The translations under genes and the position numbers were made by a program. Below are positions 7,313 to 14,562 of a stretch of DNA of 17,206 nucleotides, in pieces. This DNA comes from SURF-13 sp041695325. Its GTDB lineage: Bacteria > Pseudomonadota > Gammaproteobacteria > SURF-13. The notes under the pieces were generated by a model. The model had not been told where the DNA came from. It did no database searches and worked only from the letters and a program-made list of their open reading frames with translations. The first letter of the stretch is position 1. Every line of letters starts with the position of its first letter. The stretch is from the NCBI GenBank assembly GCA_041695325.1, contig JBGFRC010000017.1:1-17206 (forward strand), written 5' to 3'.

Positions 7313-9394
7313 TTATTGAAACAAGTTACGCAGCTTCTCTTGCAGCTTCTGCTGCAAATCTTGTTTCTTTTCCTCCAGTTTTTCCTGCGCCCTGCCCTTC
7401 ACGATCGCCTCCACGTCCGGGCGATAGGAAAGATTGGAAAACGGTCCGCTGATGCGGATCGGCACGGTGAGACCTTTGAGCTGTTCCAGCCCCCGGCCGC
7501 CCTGACCTTCGAGGCTGGCGACCACTGTAGCGCTGGCCAGATAATCCATGCGTTCATTAACCAGATCCGCGCTGCCCCTGCCGGTGACACGGAGCAGTGG
7601 CGATTTCGCGCTCAGGTCTTCGTTGCGCGCTACGCCGTTGACGAGCGTGACCGTGCCGCTCAGCTCGGAAAAATCGGTTTGATTGGGCTCATCAATCGCG
7701 CTTAGGGGCTGGCCCTTGAGCGCGACCTGCGCCTCGCGCAACAGCTTGGCGATGTTGACGCCCTTCACCACGCCGTCCGTAAAGCTGAACGCGGCCTTGC
7801 CGGACAGCGTCTGCTTCATCTCGGCTGAAGTTACGCCGCGCAGGGTGAGCTTGGCGTCCATCACCACTTTTCCGGTAATGCGCTCCTTGCCGAACAGGTC
7901 TTTCAGCAACGGGCCGGCCTGCACGCCTTGCAGGGATTCCTCCAGCGTGAGCAGCGGTGTTCTGCTGCGCACATCGAGATGCGTTGCGCCGTTGTACTTG
8001 CCTTCGTACAGCTTCGCGCTCATCGGGACCTTGATGTCGCCATTGTTCGCGCCCAGCGTGACGATGGCGTCGCTCAGGCGCAGATTCTTCGCCTTCAGCT
8101 TGGCGGCGCGTAGTTCGCCGTTGAGACTGAGCTGGCGCAAAGTCTCCACCGGGAACAGTGCCGCGCCCGCAGCCGCCGCCCCGGCCGGGGTGACGGGCTT
8201 GCCTTCATTTTTCATCCTAGCATCATTTGGCGGCGGCAGATAACGATCCAGGTCAAGCTCGTTCAGCGCCAGCCTGAAGCCGGTCAGTGGGGCGCTGAAA
8301 TTGCTGATGTTCACGCTGCCGGTCGCCGTAGTGTCGTCCAGACGCAGGGTAAGTTTGGTGAAGTTGATGCGTTGCGCGGTGGCGCTGATTTGCGTCTCCA
8401 GTGCGGCCTTGGTCAATGCCGAGCTATCGGCGGTTTGCGGCGGTTTGATGCCGAGCCTGTTCATCAATTCGCGCGGGTTGAATTCGACCACCTTGAGCGC
8501 GCCGCTGAAGGCCGGTGCATCGAGCAGCTTCTCGCCCTTGAGCACGCCGCTGGCGCCGAGGCCGTGGCTGATGAGCTTGATGTCCTCCAGCGCCAGCGTT
8601 TGCTGCGGCAGCGCGGCATCGAGCTCGGCGCTGAGTTCGGCCAACCGTTCCTTGCCGCGCTCGATTTCCATAGTGAGTTTGGCGTCGGTGAGCTGATAGC
8701 TTGCCGCGGCGAGATCAATGCGGCCCTCGCCGTCGAGCGCAAAGCGCCCGCGCAGCGGCGCACTCTCCAGGCCGAACGCCAGTTTGATGCCGAACGGTTT
8801 TTTGTCCGCCAGCGCGCCGCTACGCAAGGTGAGTTTATTGAAGGTATAGCGTACGCCGCTCGATTTGTCGTCCCATACAATAGTCGCGTCGGTCATGTCC
8901 ATGCCGCCGATGGCGAGCGCGCTGAGCTGTGCCGGGCGCGCCTTGTCTTTCTCCTCGCCCGCCAAGCCAGCCCAGTTGGTTTTGCCCGATTTGTCCTTGG
9001 CCAGGTTGAGCGTGAGTCCGCTCACGGAAACCGTACCCAGCTCCACCTGCTTTTTAAGCAGGGGCAGCAGCTTCACGCGCAGTTGCGCGGATTGCAGGGC
9101 CACGAAGGGCTGATCGCCGAAGCCCGGCGCGTTGCTGAGCCGCGCCTCGCCCAGCTTTACGCCGAGCCAGGGGAACACCGTCAGGCTGATCTTGCCGGGA
9201 ATGCTCAGTTCGCGCCCGGTGCGCTCCTTCACCAGGGCAATGATCTCCGGCTTATAATCGTTGGGATCGAAAAACAGCAGCAGCGCGCCGCCGCCCACGA
9301 TGACGAGCAGGACGACGCCGGCAATCCCGGCGGTGACTTTGGCTAGGGTGCGCATGCGTTCCGGTCCTGCGGAGGATGGATTAATCACGCTCAT
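7313..9394 (-). CDS. asmA: AsmA family protein
   Basis: Up to 693 residues. AsmA-type proteins are anchored in the inner membrane and reach into the periplasm as beta-rich bridge-like proteins linked to lipid transport and outer-membrane assembly. Visible: one N-terminal membrane segment (about 18-41, TAGIAGVVLLVIVGGGALLLF), the family's FFDPNDYKPEIIALVKERTGRELSIPGK-type opening, then long alternating repeats (LRVKLLPLLKKQVELGTVSVSGLTLNL) and a C-terminal AsmA-C-like part with GKAAFSFTDGVVKGVNIAKLLRE. A charged coiled tail rich in K, E and Q ends the protein. The start is uncertain: 9394 and an in-frame ATG at 9355 (residue 14) both keep the membrane segment, and neither has a strong ribosome site. 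It heads asmA-mutY-yggX. Confidence 0.92.
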   Translation of the reverse strand: MSVINPSSAGPERMRTLAKVTAGIAGVVLLVIVGGGALLLFFDPNDYKPEIIALVKERTGRELSIPGKISLTVFPWLGVKLGEARLSNAPGFGDQPFVALQSAQLRVKLLPLLKKQVELGTVSVSGLTLNLAKDKSGKTNWAGLAGEEKDKARPAQLSALAIGGMDMTDATIVWDDKSSGVRYTFNKLTLRSGALADKKPFGIKLAFGLESAPLRGRFALDGEGRIDLAAASYQLTDAKLTMEIERGKERLAELSAELDAALPQQTLALEDIKLISHGLGASGVLKGEKLLDAPAFSGALKVVEFNPRELMNRLGIKPPQTADSSALTKAALETQISATAQRINFTKLTLRLDDTTATGSVNISNFSAPLTGFRLALNELDLDRYLPPPNDARMKNEGKPVTPAGAAAAGAALFPVETLRQLSLNGELRAAKLKAKNLRLSDAIVTLGANNGDIKVPMSAKLYEGKYNGATHLDVRSRTPLLTLEESLQGVQAGPLLKDLFGKERITGKVVMDAKLTLRGVTSAEMKQTLSGKAAFSFTDGVVKGVNIAKLLREAQVALKGQPLSAIDEPNQTDFSELSGTVTLVNGVARNEDLSAKSPLLRVTGRGSADLVNERMDYLASATVVASLEGQGGRGLEQLKGLTVPIRISGPFSNLSYRPDVEAIVKGRAQEKLEEKKQDLQQKLQEKLRNLFQ

Positions 9395-9437
9395 GATACA
9401 CTAGAAGGCGATTTTCCGGCCCGTAAAAAATCATTTT

Positions 9438-9824
9438 ATGCCCGTTCCTCGTGAGCAAGCCGTGACACTGACCGGCCGTGACGGCCAATATTCCGGCGGC
9501 GTCATGTTGGGCGCGGTTTACGGCCCTAGCGAGCGCACTGCGCGCGCACTCAAGGCGTGGGCGCTTTGCTGGGCGCTGGCGCTGCTGTCCGTGCCGATCA
9601 TCGGCCTGCACTGGTTTCTGGTGCCGGGATTTTCCATCGCGGGCGTGGTGCTGGGCATGCAGCGTTATCGGACAAGCGAGGCCAGCCGCGCCTTGAACGG
9701 CCGCTGCGCCTCGTGCGGCAAAGAGTTCAGCCTCGCACTGGAGCCGAACGAGCGCGCGCCGCTGTGGAAATACTGCCCGCACTGCCAGGCTGGGCTGCGC
9801 GTTGAGGTTGCTCAAGGAAAGTAA
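9438..9824 (+). CDS. Membrane protein with C-terminal zinc ribbon, unknown function
   Basis: 128 residues. A hydrophilic N-terminus (1-35) is followed by a hydrophobic stretch from about 39 to 74 (WALCWALALLSVPIIGLHWF and on), long enough for two short spans as a hairpin, then a soluble tail with CASC (90-93) and CPHC (113-116). These two CxxC pairs, 19 residues apart, should bind one zinc. No named family is recognised. The ATG at 9438 lies 44 bp from the divergent asmA start and has no clear ribosome site. An extended -10-like TGATACACT (9393-9401) is a possible promoter. It is followed 2 bp later by a second membrane protein gene. Confidence 0.75.
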   Translation: MPVPREQAVTLTGRDGQYSGGVMLGAVYGPSERTARALKAWALCWALALLSVPIIGLHWFLVPGFSIAGVVLGMQRYRTSEASRALNGRCASCGKEFSLALEPNERAPLWKYCPHCQAGLRVEVAQGK

Positions 9825-9826
9825 TC

Positions 9827-9955
9827 GTGCGCGATTTTCGCGGAATATTCGCCATGTTTCTCGCCGCCGTCATCATCGTGTGCGGGCTGGCGGCGCTCGG
9901 CATCCTGCTTTACAACATGGTGGTGTATCTCAACAACTGGCTTAATCCCGCCTAG
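9827..9955 (+). CDS. 42-residue single-span membrane protein
   Basis: GTG start at 9827 with AAGGAAAG about 7 nt upstream, inside the end of the previous gene; stop TAG 9953-9955. The product is a short basic N-terminus (MRDFRGIF), one hydrophobic segment of about 26 residues (from about residue 9 to 34) and a short polar end (YLNNWLNPA). The arrangement suggests an N-in membrane microprotein. The good ribosome site and the 2-bp spacing argue that it is real and co-translated with the zinc-ribbon protein. No family is recognised. Its stop codon lies in the CTAG that flanks the hairpin element. Confidence 0.65.
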   Translation: MRDFRGIFAMFLAAVIIVCGLAALGILLYNMVVYLNNWLNPA

Positions 9956-10128
9956 CAGGTTGTTGAAAAAGCCCTTCCATGGGCTTTTTCAACTCGCAAA
10001 GCGAAAAGTGTCATTTTCGCTTTGCTTCATTTTTCAAGCACATAAAGCGTGCTTGAAAAATGGCGGTGGAACCCTTCGCTACGCTCTTCCCTGCACCGCA
10101 CGCAGGCTGTTTCTCAACAGCCTGCTAG
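9952..10128. mobile_element. MITE-like hairpin array with CTAG flanks
   Basis: CTAG (9952-9955 and 10125-10128) flanks 169 bp whose ends are near-perfect inverted repeats: CAGGTTGTTGA (9956-9966) against CAGGCTGTTGA read inward from 10124, 10 of 11 matching. Inside are five hairpins: GTTGAAAAAGCCC 9962-9974 with 9981-9993 (13 bp, perfect); GCAAAGCGAAAA 9996-10007 with 10014-10025 (12 bp, perfect); CATTTTTCAAGCAC 10028-10041 with 10049-10062 (14 bp, perfect); GCGGTG 10063-10068 with 10094-10099 (6 bp); GCAGGCTGTT 10102-10111 with 10116-10125 (10 bp, tetraloop TCTC). There is no coding capacity. The symmetry is certain; mobility with a 4-bp target duplication is inference. The first hairpin has T-runs on both strands, so the element probably ends transcription from both sides. 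Confidence 0.7.
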
Positions 10129-11639
10129 CCCAGGAACAACTGATAGGCCGGGTTGTTTTCCTCGGCGTAATAGCGATAGCCGATCTCATTCAGGAAATCC
10201 TGAAACGCGTTCCGCTGCGCGGGCGGCACCTGCACGCCGATCAGCACGCGGCCGTAGGCGGCGCCGTGGTTGCGGTAGTGGAACAGGCTGATGTTCCAGC
10301 GTTGCCCGATGCGGTTTAGAAAATGCAGCAGTGCGCCGGGCCGCTCCGGAAATTCGAAGCGGTACAGGATTTCATGCGGCACCTTGTTGTTACTGTGCCC
10401 GCCCACCATGTAGCGGATGTGCATCTTGGCCATTTCATTGTCGGTTATATCCAGCACCGGATAACCCTTGGCGCGCAACTTCGCCGCCAGCCTTTCCTTT
10501 TCCGCCGGTCCGTCGTGCATCTGCACGCCCGCGAACACGTGCGCCTCTTTGGGTTCGTGATAGCGGTAATTGAACTCGGTGATGGAGCGGTTGCCGATGG
10601 CTTCGCAGAATTCGCGGAAGCTGCCCGGCTGCTCCGGTATGGTGACGGCGAGCAGGGCCTCGCGCTGCTCGCCGATCTCGGCGCGCTCCGCGACGTGGCG
10701 CAGGCGGTCGAAGTTCATGTTAGCGCCGCTGTTGATCGCCACCAGGTTTTTATCGCGCAACCGTTCACGCACCAGGTATTTTTTCAGCCCCGCCACGGCC
10801 AGCGCCCCCGCGGGCTCCACGATGGAGCGCGTGTCGTCGAAGATGTCCTTGATCGCGGCGCAGATTTCATCGGTGGTCACTAAAATCACTTCGTCCACGC
10901 ACGCTTGAGCGACGCGAAACGGCTCCTCTCCGGCCTGGCGCACTGCCACGCCGTCAGCGAAGATGCCCACCTGATCCAGCACCACGCGCCGCTTCACACG
11001 CAGCGCTTCGTACAGACACGCCGCATCATCCGGCTCCACGCCGATGACCCTGATCTCCGGGCGCAATTGCTTCACATAGGCCGCCACCCCCGCGATCAAG
11101 CCGCCGCCGCCCACCGGCACGAAGATCGCGTGCAGGGGCCCGGCGTGCTGCTGCAAAATCTCCATGCCCACCGTGCCTTGCCCGGCGATCACCTCCGGGT
11201 CATCGTAGGGATGGATGAAGGTCATGCACCGCTCCTGCACCAGCTTCATGGTGTACTCATAGGCGTCGTCGTAGCTGTTGCCGTGCAGCACGATCTCCGC
11301 ACCCAGGTTGCGCACCGACTCCACCTTGATCTCCGGCGTGGTCTTGGGCATCACGATCAGCGCCTTGATGCCGCGCCGCTGCGCGGCCAGCGCCACGCCC
11401 TGCGCGTGATTACCCGCCGAGGCGGTGATGACGCCGTGTTGCAGTTGCTCCGCGCCGAGGTGGGCGATTTTGTTGTACGCCCCGCGCAGCTTGAAGGAAA
11501 ACACCGGCTGCAAATCCTCGCGCTTCAGCAGCACGCAGTTATGCAGGCGGCGCGACAATCCGGGCGCGAGATCGAGCGGCGTTTTCTGCGCCACGTCATA
11601 GACACGCGCCTGAGTGATTTTTTCGACATACTGCTTCAT
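10125..11639 (-). CDS. ilvA: Threonine dehydratase, biosynthetic (IlvA, two ACT-like domains)
   Basis: 504 residues. It converts threonine to 2-oxobutanoate, the first step of isoleucine synthesis. The PLP domain (about 1-320) has the Schiff-base lysine Lys50 in FSFKLRGAYN, ASAGNHAQG, the phosphate-binding PVGGGGLIAG and SGANMNFDRLRH. Two C-terminal ACT-like domains follow (about 328-400 from LLAVTIPEQPGSF and 423-495 from YRFEFPERPGALLHF), as in the isoleucine-inhibited biosynthetic enzyme and unlike the short catabolic TdcB. The stop TAG (10127-10125) is inside the right CTAG flank of the hairpin element, yet the C-terminus NPAYQLFLG is of normal length. It is divergent from rpiA. There is no Shine-Dalgarno before the ATG; see the promoter entry. 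Confidence 0.96.
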   Translation of the reverse strand: MKQYVEKITQARVYDVAQKTPLDLAPGLSRRLHNCVLLKREDLQPVFSFKLRGAYNKIAHLGAEQLQHGVITASAGNHAQGVALAAQRRGIKALIVMPKTTPEIKVESVRNLGAEIVLHGNSYDDAYEYTMKLVQERCMTFIHPYDDPEVIAGQGTVGMEILQQHAGPLHAIFVPVGGGGLIAGVAAYVKQLRPEIRVIGVEPDDAACLYEALRVKRRVVLDQVGIFADGVAVRQAGEEPFRVAQACVDEVILVTTDEICAAIKDIFDDTRSIVEPAGALAVAGLKKYLVRERLRDKNLVAINSGANMNFDRLRHVAERAEIGEQREALLAVTIPEQPGSFREFCEAIGNRSITEFNYRYHEPKEAHVFAGVQMHDGPAEKERLAAKLRAKGYPVLDITDNEMAKMHIRYMVGGHSNNKVPHEILYRFEFPERPGALLHFLNRIGQRWNISLFHYRNHGAAYGRVLIGVQVPPAQRNAFQDFLNEIGYRYYAEENNPAYQLFLG

Positions 11640-11649
11640 GTAGTAAGCT

Positions 11650-11658
11650 ATTGTAACA
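11650..11658 (-). promoter_or_regulatory. Possible extended -10 promoter of ilvA
   Basis: Minus strand TGTTACAAT (11658-11650): a TG-N extension plus TACAAT (5/6). No good -35 is present, which extended -10 promoters tolerate. The predicted start near 11643 would leave only about 4 nt before the ilvA ATG, so the message could be nearly leaderless. This agrees with the absence of a ribosome site. Confidence 0.35.
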
Positions 11659-11726
11659 GCAGGGCTTCTTTATTGCGCGCATTACGGGTATTCTTAGGCT
11701 TTTGCAAAACACCGGGACATGAATCC

Positions 11727-12383
11727 ATGACCAAGGACGAAATGAAAATCGCGGTGGCCAAGGCCGCGCTGGACTATGTACAGACCGGCGAGGTGATCGG
11801 CGTCGGCACCGGCTCCACGGCCAATGCCTTTATAGACGCACTGGCCGCCGTCAAACACAAAATCGAAGGCGCGGTGGCGAGCTCCAAGGCGACCGCGGAG
11901 CGTTTAAAGGGTTGCGGTATTCGTGTGCTTGATCTCAACGACACCGGCGATTTATCCGTATACGTGGACGGGGCGGACGAGGCGACCCGGCATCTGCACC
12001 TTATTAAAGGCGGCGGAGGCGCGCTCACGCGCGAAAAGATCGTCGCCAGCGCAAGCCGCAAATTCATCTGCATCGCGGATGAATCCAAGCTGGTGGACGT
12101 GCTCGGCGCCTTCCCCTTGCCCATTGAAGTGATCCCCATGGCGCGCAGCTTCGTGGCGCGGCAACTGGTGAAGCTCGGCGGCACGCCGGTGTTGCGCGAG
12201 AACTTCATCACCGACAACGGCAACGTCATACTCGATGTGCGCGGCCTGCAAATACTCGACCCGCCCAGGCTGGAGGCGGAACTGAACAATATCCCCGGCG
12301 TGGTCACCAACGGCCTGTTCGCGCTGCGCCCGGCCGACCTGCTGCTGCTCGGCACGCCAAGCGGTGTGCGCAAAATTCCATAA
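11727..12383 (+). CDS. rpiA: Ribose-5-phosphate isomerase A
   Basis: 218 residues, matching E. coli RpiA (219). It interconverts ribose-5-phosphate and ribulose-5-phosphate in the pentose phosphate pathway. Family motifs are visible: GVGTGSTAN (25-33), SSKAT (52-56), DGADE (81-85) and KGGGGALTREK (94-104). The start at 11727 gives MTKDEMKIAVAKAALDYV, a normal RpiA N-terminus, with a weak GGGA about 10 nt upstream. It is the first gene of a tight cluster with the DUF2905 gene (3-bp gap), the pentapeptide-repeat gene and purT. It is divergent from ilvA across 87 bp. Ribose-5-phosphate supply and PurT both serve purine synthesis. Confidence 0.96.
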   Translation: MTKDEMKIAVAKAALDYVQTGEVIGVGTGSTANAFIDALAAVKHKIEGAVASSKATAERLKGCGIRVLDLNDTGDLSVYVDGADEATRHLHLIKGGGGALTREKIVASASRKFICIADESKLVDVLGAFPLPIEVIPMARSFVARQLVKLGGTPVLRENFITDNGNVILDVRGLQILDPPRLEAELNNIPGVVTNGLFALRPADLLLLGTPSGVRKIP

Positions 12384-12386
12384 ACC

Positions 12387-12587
12387 ATGCTGCGCTGGCT
12401 GATCGTCCTGGGCGCAGTGTTGATATTGATCGGCCTGCTCTGGCCCTGGATCAGCAAGCTGGGCCTCGGCAAATTGCCGGGCGATATTGCGTTCGAGCGC
12501 AACGGCACGCGTTTTTATTTTCCCGTCACCAGCTCAATCATCATCAGCATCGTTATCTCCATCCTGCTGTGGTTGTTCCGCAAATAG
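12387..12587 (+). CDS. DUF2905 family small membrane protein
   Basis: 66 residues with two membrane segments (about 4-23 and 48-64) separated by a short loop that carries the family pattern LGKLPGDIAFERNGTRFYFP. The function of DUF2905 proteins is unknown; they are inner-membrane proteins found widely in bacteria. The gene starts 3 bp after rpiA and its stop codon (TAG 12585-12587) overlaps the ribosome site of the next gene, so it belongs to the same transcript. Confidence 0.88.
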   Translation: MLRWLIVLGAVLILIGLLWPWISKLGLGKLPGDIAFERNGTRFYFPVTSSIIISIVISILLWLFRK

Positions 12588-12596
12588 GAGGCACAC

Positions 12597-12944
12597 GTGA
12601 ACAAAAAGCCCGAAGTCAAAAAAGACCCGATGTACCTGCTGCTGCGCGAAGGCAGAATCGCCGACTTCAATTCGCGCAAGGCGCACGGAGAAAAGTGCGA
12701 CCTGACATACTGCGACTTCCGCGGTTTGGATTTGCGCGGCTTGGACGCCAGTGGCCTTGACTTCAGCCACAGCTACTTCCGCCAGACCGATTTGCGCGGC
12801 TTGGACTTGTCCACCTGCAAACTGGAAGGCGCGAGCATCAACGGCGCGCGTATCTCCGGCGCGTATTTCCCCAGGGAGCTGAGCGCCGATGAAATCACCC
12901 TTTCGCTCCTGCACGGCACGCGTTTGCGCTATTCCGGCAAATAA
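12597..12944 (+). CDS. Pentapeptide-repeat protein (115 residues)
   Basis: GTG start at 12597 with a full AGGAGG 5 bp upstream. Residues 34-90 follow the A(D/N)LxX-like five-residue periodicity: CDLTY CDFRG LDLRG LDASG LDFSH SYFRQ TDLRG LDLST CKLEG ASING ARISG AYF. This should fold as a short right-handed quadrilateral beta helix. The ends (1-33 and 93-115) are non-repetitive. There is no signal peptide or membrane span, so it is probably cytosolic. The repeat is shorter than in DNA-mimic gyrase-protecting members, so no function is assigned. The stop overlaps the purT start (TAATG), so the two are translationally coupled. Confidence 0.85.
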   Translation: MNKKPEVKKDPMYLLLREGRIADFNSRKAHGEKCDLTYCDFRGLDLRGLDASGLDFSHSYFRQTDLRGLDLSTCKLEGASINGARISGAYFPRELSADEITLSLLHGTRLRYSGK

Positions 12945-14143
12945 TGCGTATCGGCACGCCGCTCAGCCCCTCCGCCATGCGCGTCATGCTGCTGGGCGCT
13001 GGAGAGCTGGGCAAGGAAGTCATTATAGCTTTGCAACGCCTGGGCGTGGAAGTGATCGCGGTGGATCGCTATGCGAATGCGCCGGGGCATCAGGTGGCGC
13101 ATCGCGCGTACGTGATGAACATGACGGACGGCGCGGCGCTGAAAAAACTGGTGCAGCAGGAAAAGCCGCACCTCGTCGTACCGGAGATCGAGGCCGTCGC
13201 CACCGATACACTGGTCGAGTTCGAGCGCGAGGGCCTGGCGGAGGTCATCCCCACCGCGCGCGCCGCGCAGCTTACCATGAACCGCGAAGGCATCCGCCGC
13301 CTCGCGGCGGAGCAATTGGGCCTGCCTGCCTCGCCTTACGCCTTCGCCTCCAGCCTGGCCGAATTGCGTGATGCGATTGATAAAAAAACTGGCTACCCCT
13401 GCATCATCAAGCCCGTCATGTCGTCTTCCGGCAAGGGCCAATCGCTCATCAAGACGGCGCAAGAGCTCGAAACCGCGTGGAACTACGCGCAAAGCGGTGC
13501 GCGCGTGGGCTTGGGCAAGGTGATAGTCGAGGGTGTGATTGAGTTCGATTATGAAATCACCTTGCTCACCGCGCGCGCGGTGAGCGCGCCAGGCGCAATC
13601 GAAACCTTTTTCTGCGAGCCCATCGGCCACGTGCAGGTGAAAGGCGATTACGTGGAGAGCTGGCAGCCGCAGCCCATGAGTCCGGCCGCGCTCGCCGCGG
13701 CGCGCGGCATTGCCAAAAAGGTGACGGACAATCTGGGCGGCCGCGGCATCTTCGGCGTAGAGCTGTTTGTCAAAGGCGATCAGATATGGTTTTCTGAAGT
13801 CAGCCCGCGTCCGCACGACACCGGCATGGTGACCATGGTTTCACAGGTTCAAAGCGAATTTGAGATTCACGCGCGCGCGATTCTGGGCCTGCCGGTTTCA
13901 GTCGAGATGAGATCACCCGGCGCCAGCGCCGTGATCTACGGCGGTTTGGAAGCCAAGGGCATCGCCTTCGAGGGCGTGGATGAGGCCCTGCGCGTGCCGG
14001 GCGCGGACCTGCGCCTGTTCGGCAAGCCCGAATCGTTTGTAAAACGCCGCATGGGCGTGGCGCTGGCGAGCGGCAAAACCATTGACGAAGCACGCGCCCG
14101 CGCCAAGCTGGCGGCAAGCAAGGTCAGGCCGGTTGTAGGATAA
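12944..14143 (+). CDS. purT: Formate-dependent phosphoribosylglycinamide formyltransferase (GAR transformylase 2)
   Basis: 399 residues, close to the 392 of E. coli PurT. It uses ATP and formate to formylate GAR in purine synthesis, an alternative to the folate-dependent PurN. The ATP-grasp features are visible: RVMLLGAGELGKEV (13-26), VPEIEAVATD, LTMNREGIRRLAAEQLGLP, YPCIIKPVMSSSGKGQS, FDYEITLLT, SWQPQPMSP, FGVELFV, and SEVSPRPHDTGMVT. The end LFGKPESFVKRRMGVALASG is typical. The start overlaps the upstream stop by one base (TAATG). It is the last intact gene of the rpiA cluster. Confidence 0.97.
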   Translation: MRIGTPLSPSAMRVMLLGAGELGKEVIIALQRLGVEVIAVDRYANAPGHQVAHRAYVMNMTDGAALKKLVQQEKPHLVVPEIEAVATDTLVEFEREGLAEVIPTARAAQLTMNREGIRRLAAEQLGLPASPYAFASSLAELRDAIDKKTGYPCIIKPVMSSSGKGQSLIKTAQELETAWNYAQSGARVGLGKVIVEGVIEFDYEITLLTARAVSAPGAIETFFCEPIGHVQVKGDYVESWQPQPMSPAALAAARGIAKKVTDNLGGRGIFGVELFVKGDQIWFSEVSPRPHDTGMVTMVSQVQSEFEIHARAILGLPVSVEMRSPGASAVIYGGLEAKGIAFEGVDEALRVPGADLRLFGKPESFVKRRMGVALASGKTIDEARARAKLAASKVRPVVG

Positions 14144-14167
14144 CGGAGGCTGTACGGATTATCAGGA

Positions 14168-14269
14168 GTGAGGCTGACTATTCCAAATCCTCATAGACGC
14201 GAAATAGGCGTTGACCTGTTCGCCAAAATACTTAAGCAGGCGGCCATTGCCAAGGAAGATTGGCGGTAG
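14168..14269 (+). pseudogene. C-terminal remnant of a HicA-type toxin
   Basis: A plus-strand frame from GTG 14168 to TAG 14267-14269 (33 residues) reads RLTIPNPHRREIGVDLFAKI and continues LKQAAIAKEDW. This matches, from memory, the C-terminal half of HicA mRNA interferases: R[LI][TS][VI]P, a following His, a basic and polar linker, then a helix L..(I/L)(L/M)KqAgI. The N-terminal half with the catalytic GSHH motif is missing; in the same frame there are only 8 codons back to the purT stop. No hicB is visible. It therefore appears to be a decayed toxin-antitoxin relic and not an active toxin. The assignment is by pattern only. Confidence 0.5.
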
Positions 14270-14290
14270 CGGCGCACAATGAGCAGGTAT

Positions 14291-14548
14291 TCATGGCCCG
14301 GTGCGGATGAGGGCGAGCTTGCCCGAACGCGGCAGGGTTCTGATTTCATGTTCGCGTCGCAGCGCCTGTGACCGGTTGCGCGCGGGTTCGCAGTACACCA
14401 ATTTTACCGGCCTGCGCGCTTGTGTATACTTGGCGCCCAGGCCTTCATTGTGCCGGCGTGTGCGGCGCTCCGGCTCGGTGGTGACGCCGGTGTAAAGGCT
14501 GCCGTCGGCGCATTTCAAGATATAACAAAACCACGTCCCTTCGCTCAT
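14291..14548 (-). CDS. GIY-YIG nuclease-fold protein (UPF0213/YhbQ type)
   Basis: 85 residues. The family motif reads CYILKCADGSLYTGVTTEPERRTRRHNEG: Y-I-L for GIY-type and Y-T-G for YIG, then the conserved Arg region and His, and later KLVYCEPARNRSQALRREHEIRTLPRSGKLALI. Stand-alone single-domain GIY-YIG proteins of this size are widespread; biochemical roles are poorly defined, with DNA-repair-type nuclease activity suggested for some. The start at 14548 lies 14 bp from the start of the divergent esterase, so each promoter probably lies within the other's coding start. The 3' end is followed by the HicA-like remnant on the opposite strand. Confidence 0.9.
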   Translation of the reverse strand: MSEGTWFCYILKCADGSLYTGVTTEPERRTRRHNEGLGAKYTQARRPVKLVYCEPARNRSQALRREHEIRTLPRSGKLALIRTGP

Positions 14549-14562
14549 CCTGTAATCCGTTC

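Noticed and set aside
8372..9346. 324-codon plus-strand open frame opposite asmA
   Set aside because: Antisense shadow of a GC-rich gene, with no family features and no ribosome site; asmA itself is clear.
10905..11726. Long plus-strand open frame opposite ilvA that runs into rpiA
   Set aside because: Shadow of ilvA; the RpiA family N-terminus begins at 11727.
14162..14290. In-frame 42-codon extension after the GIY-YIG stop codon, suggesting read-through or a degenerate C-terminus
   Set aside because: The opposite strand of the same bases carries the HicA-like frame, which explains the lack of stops; no GIY-YIG protein of this type needs such an extension.
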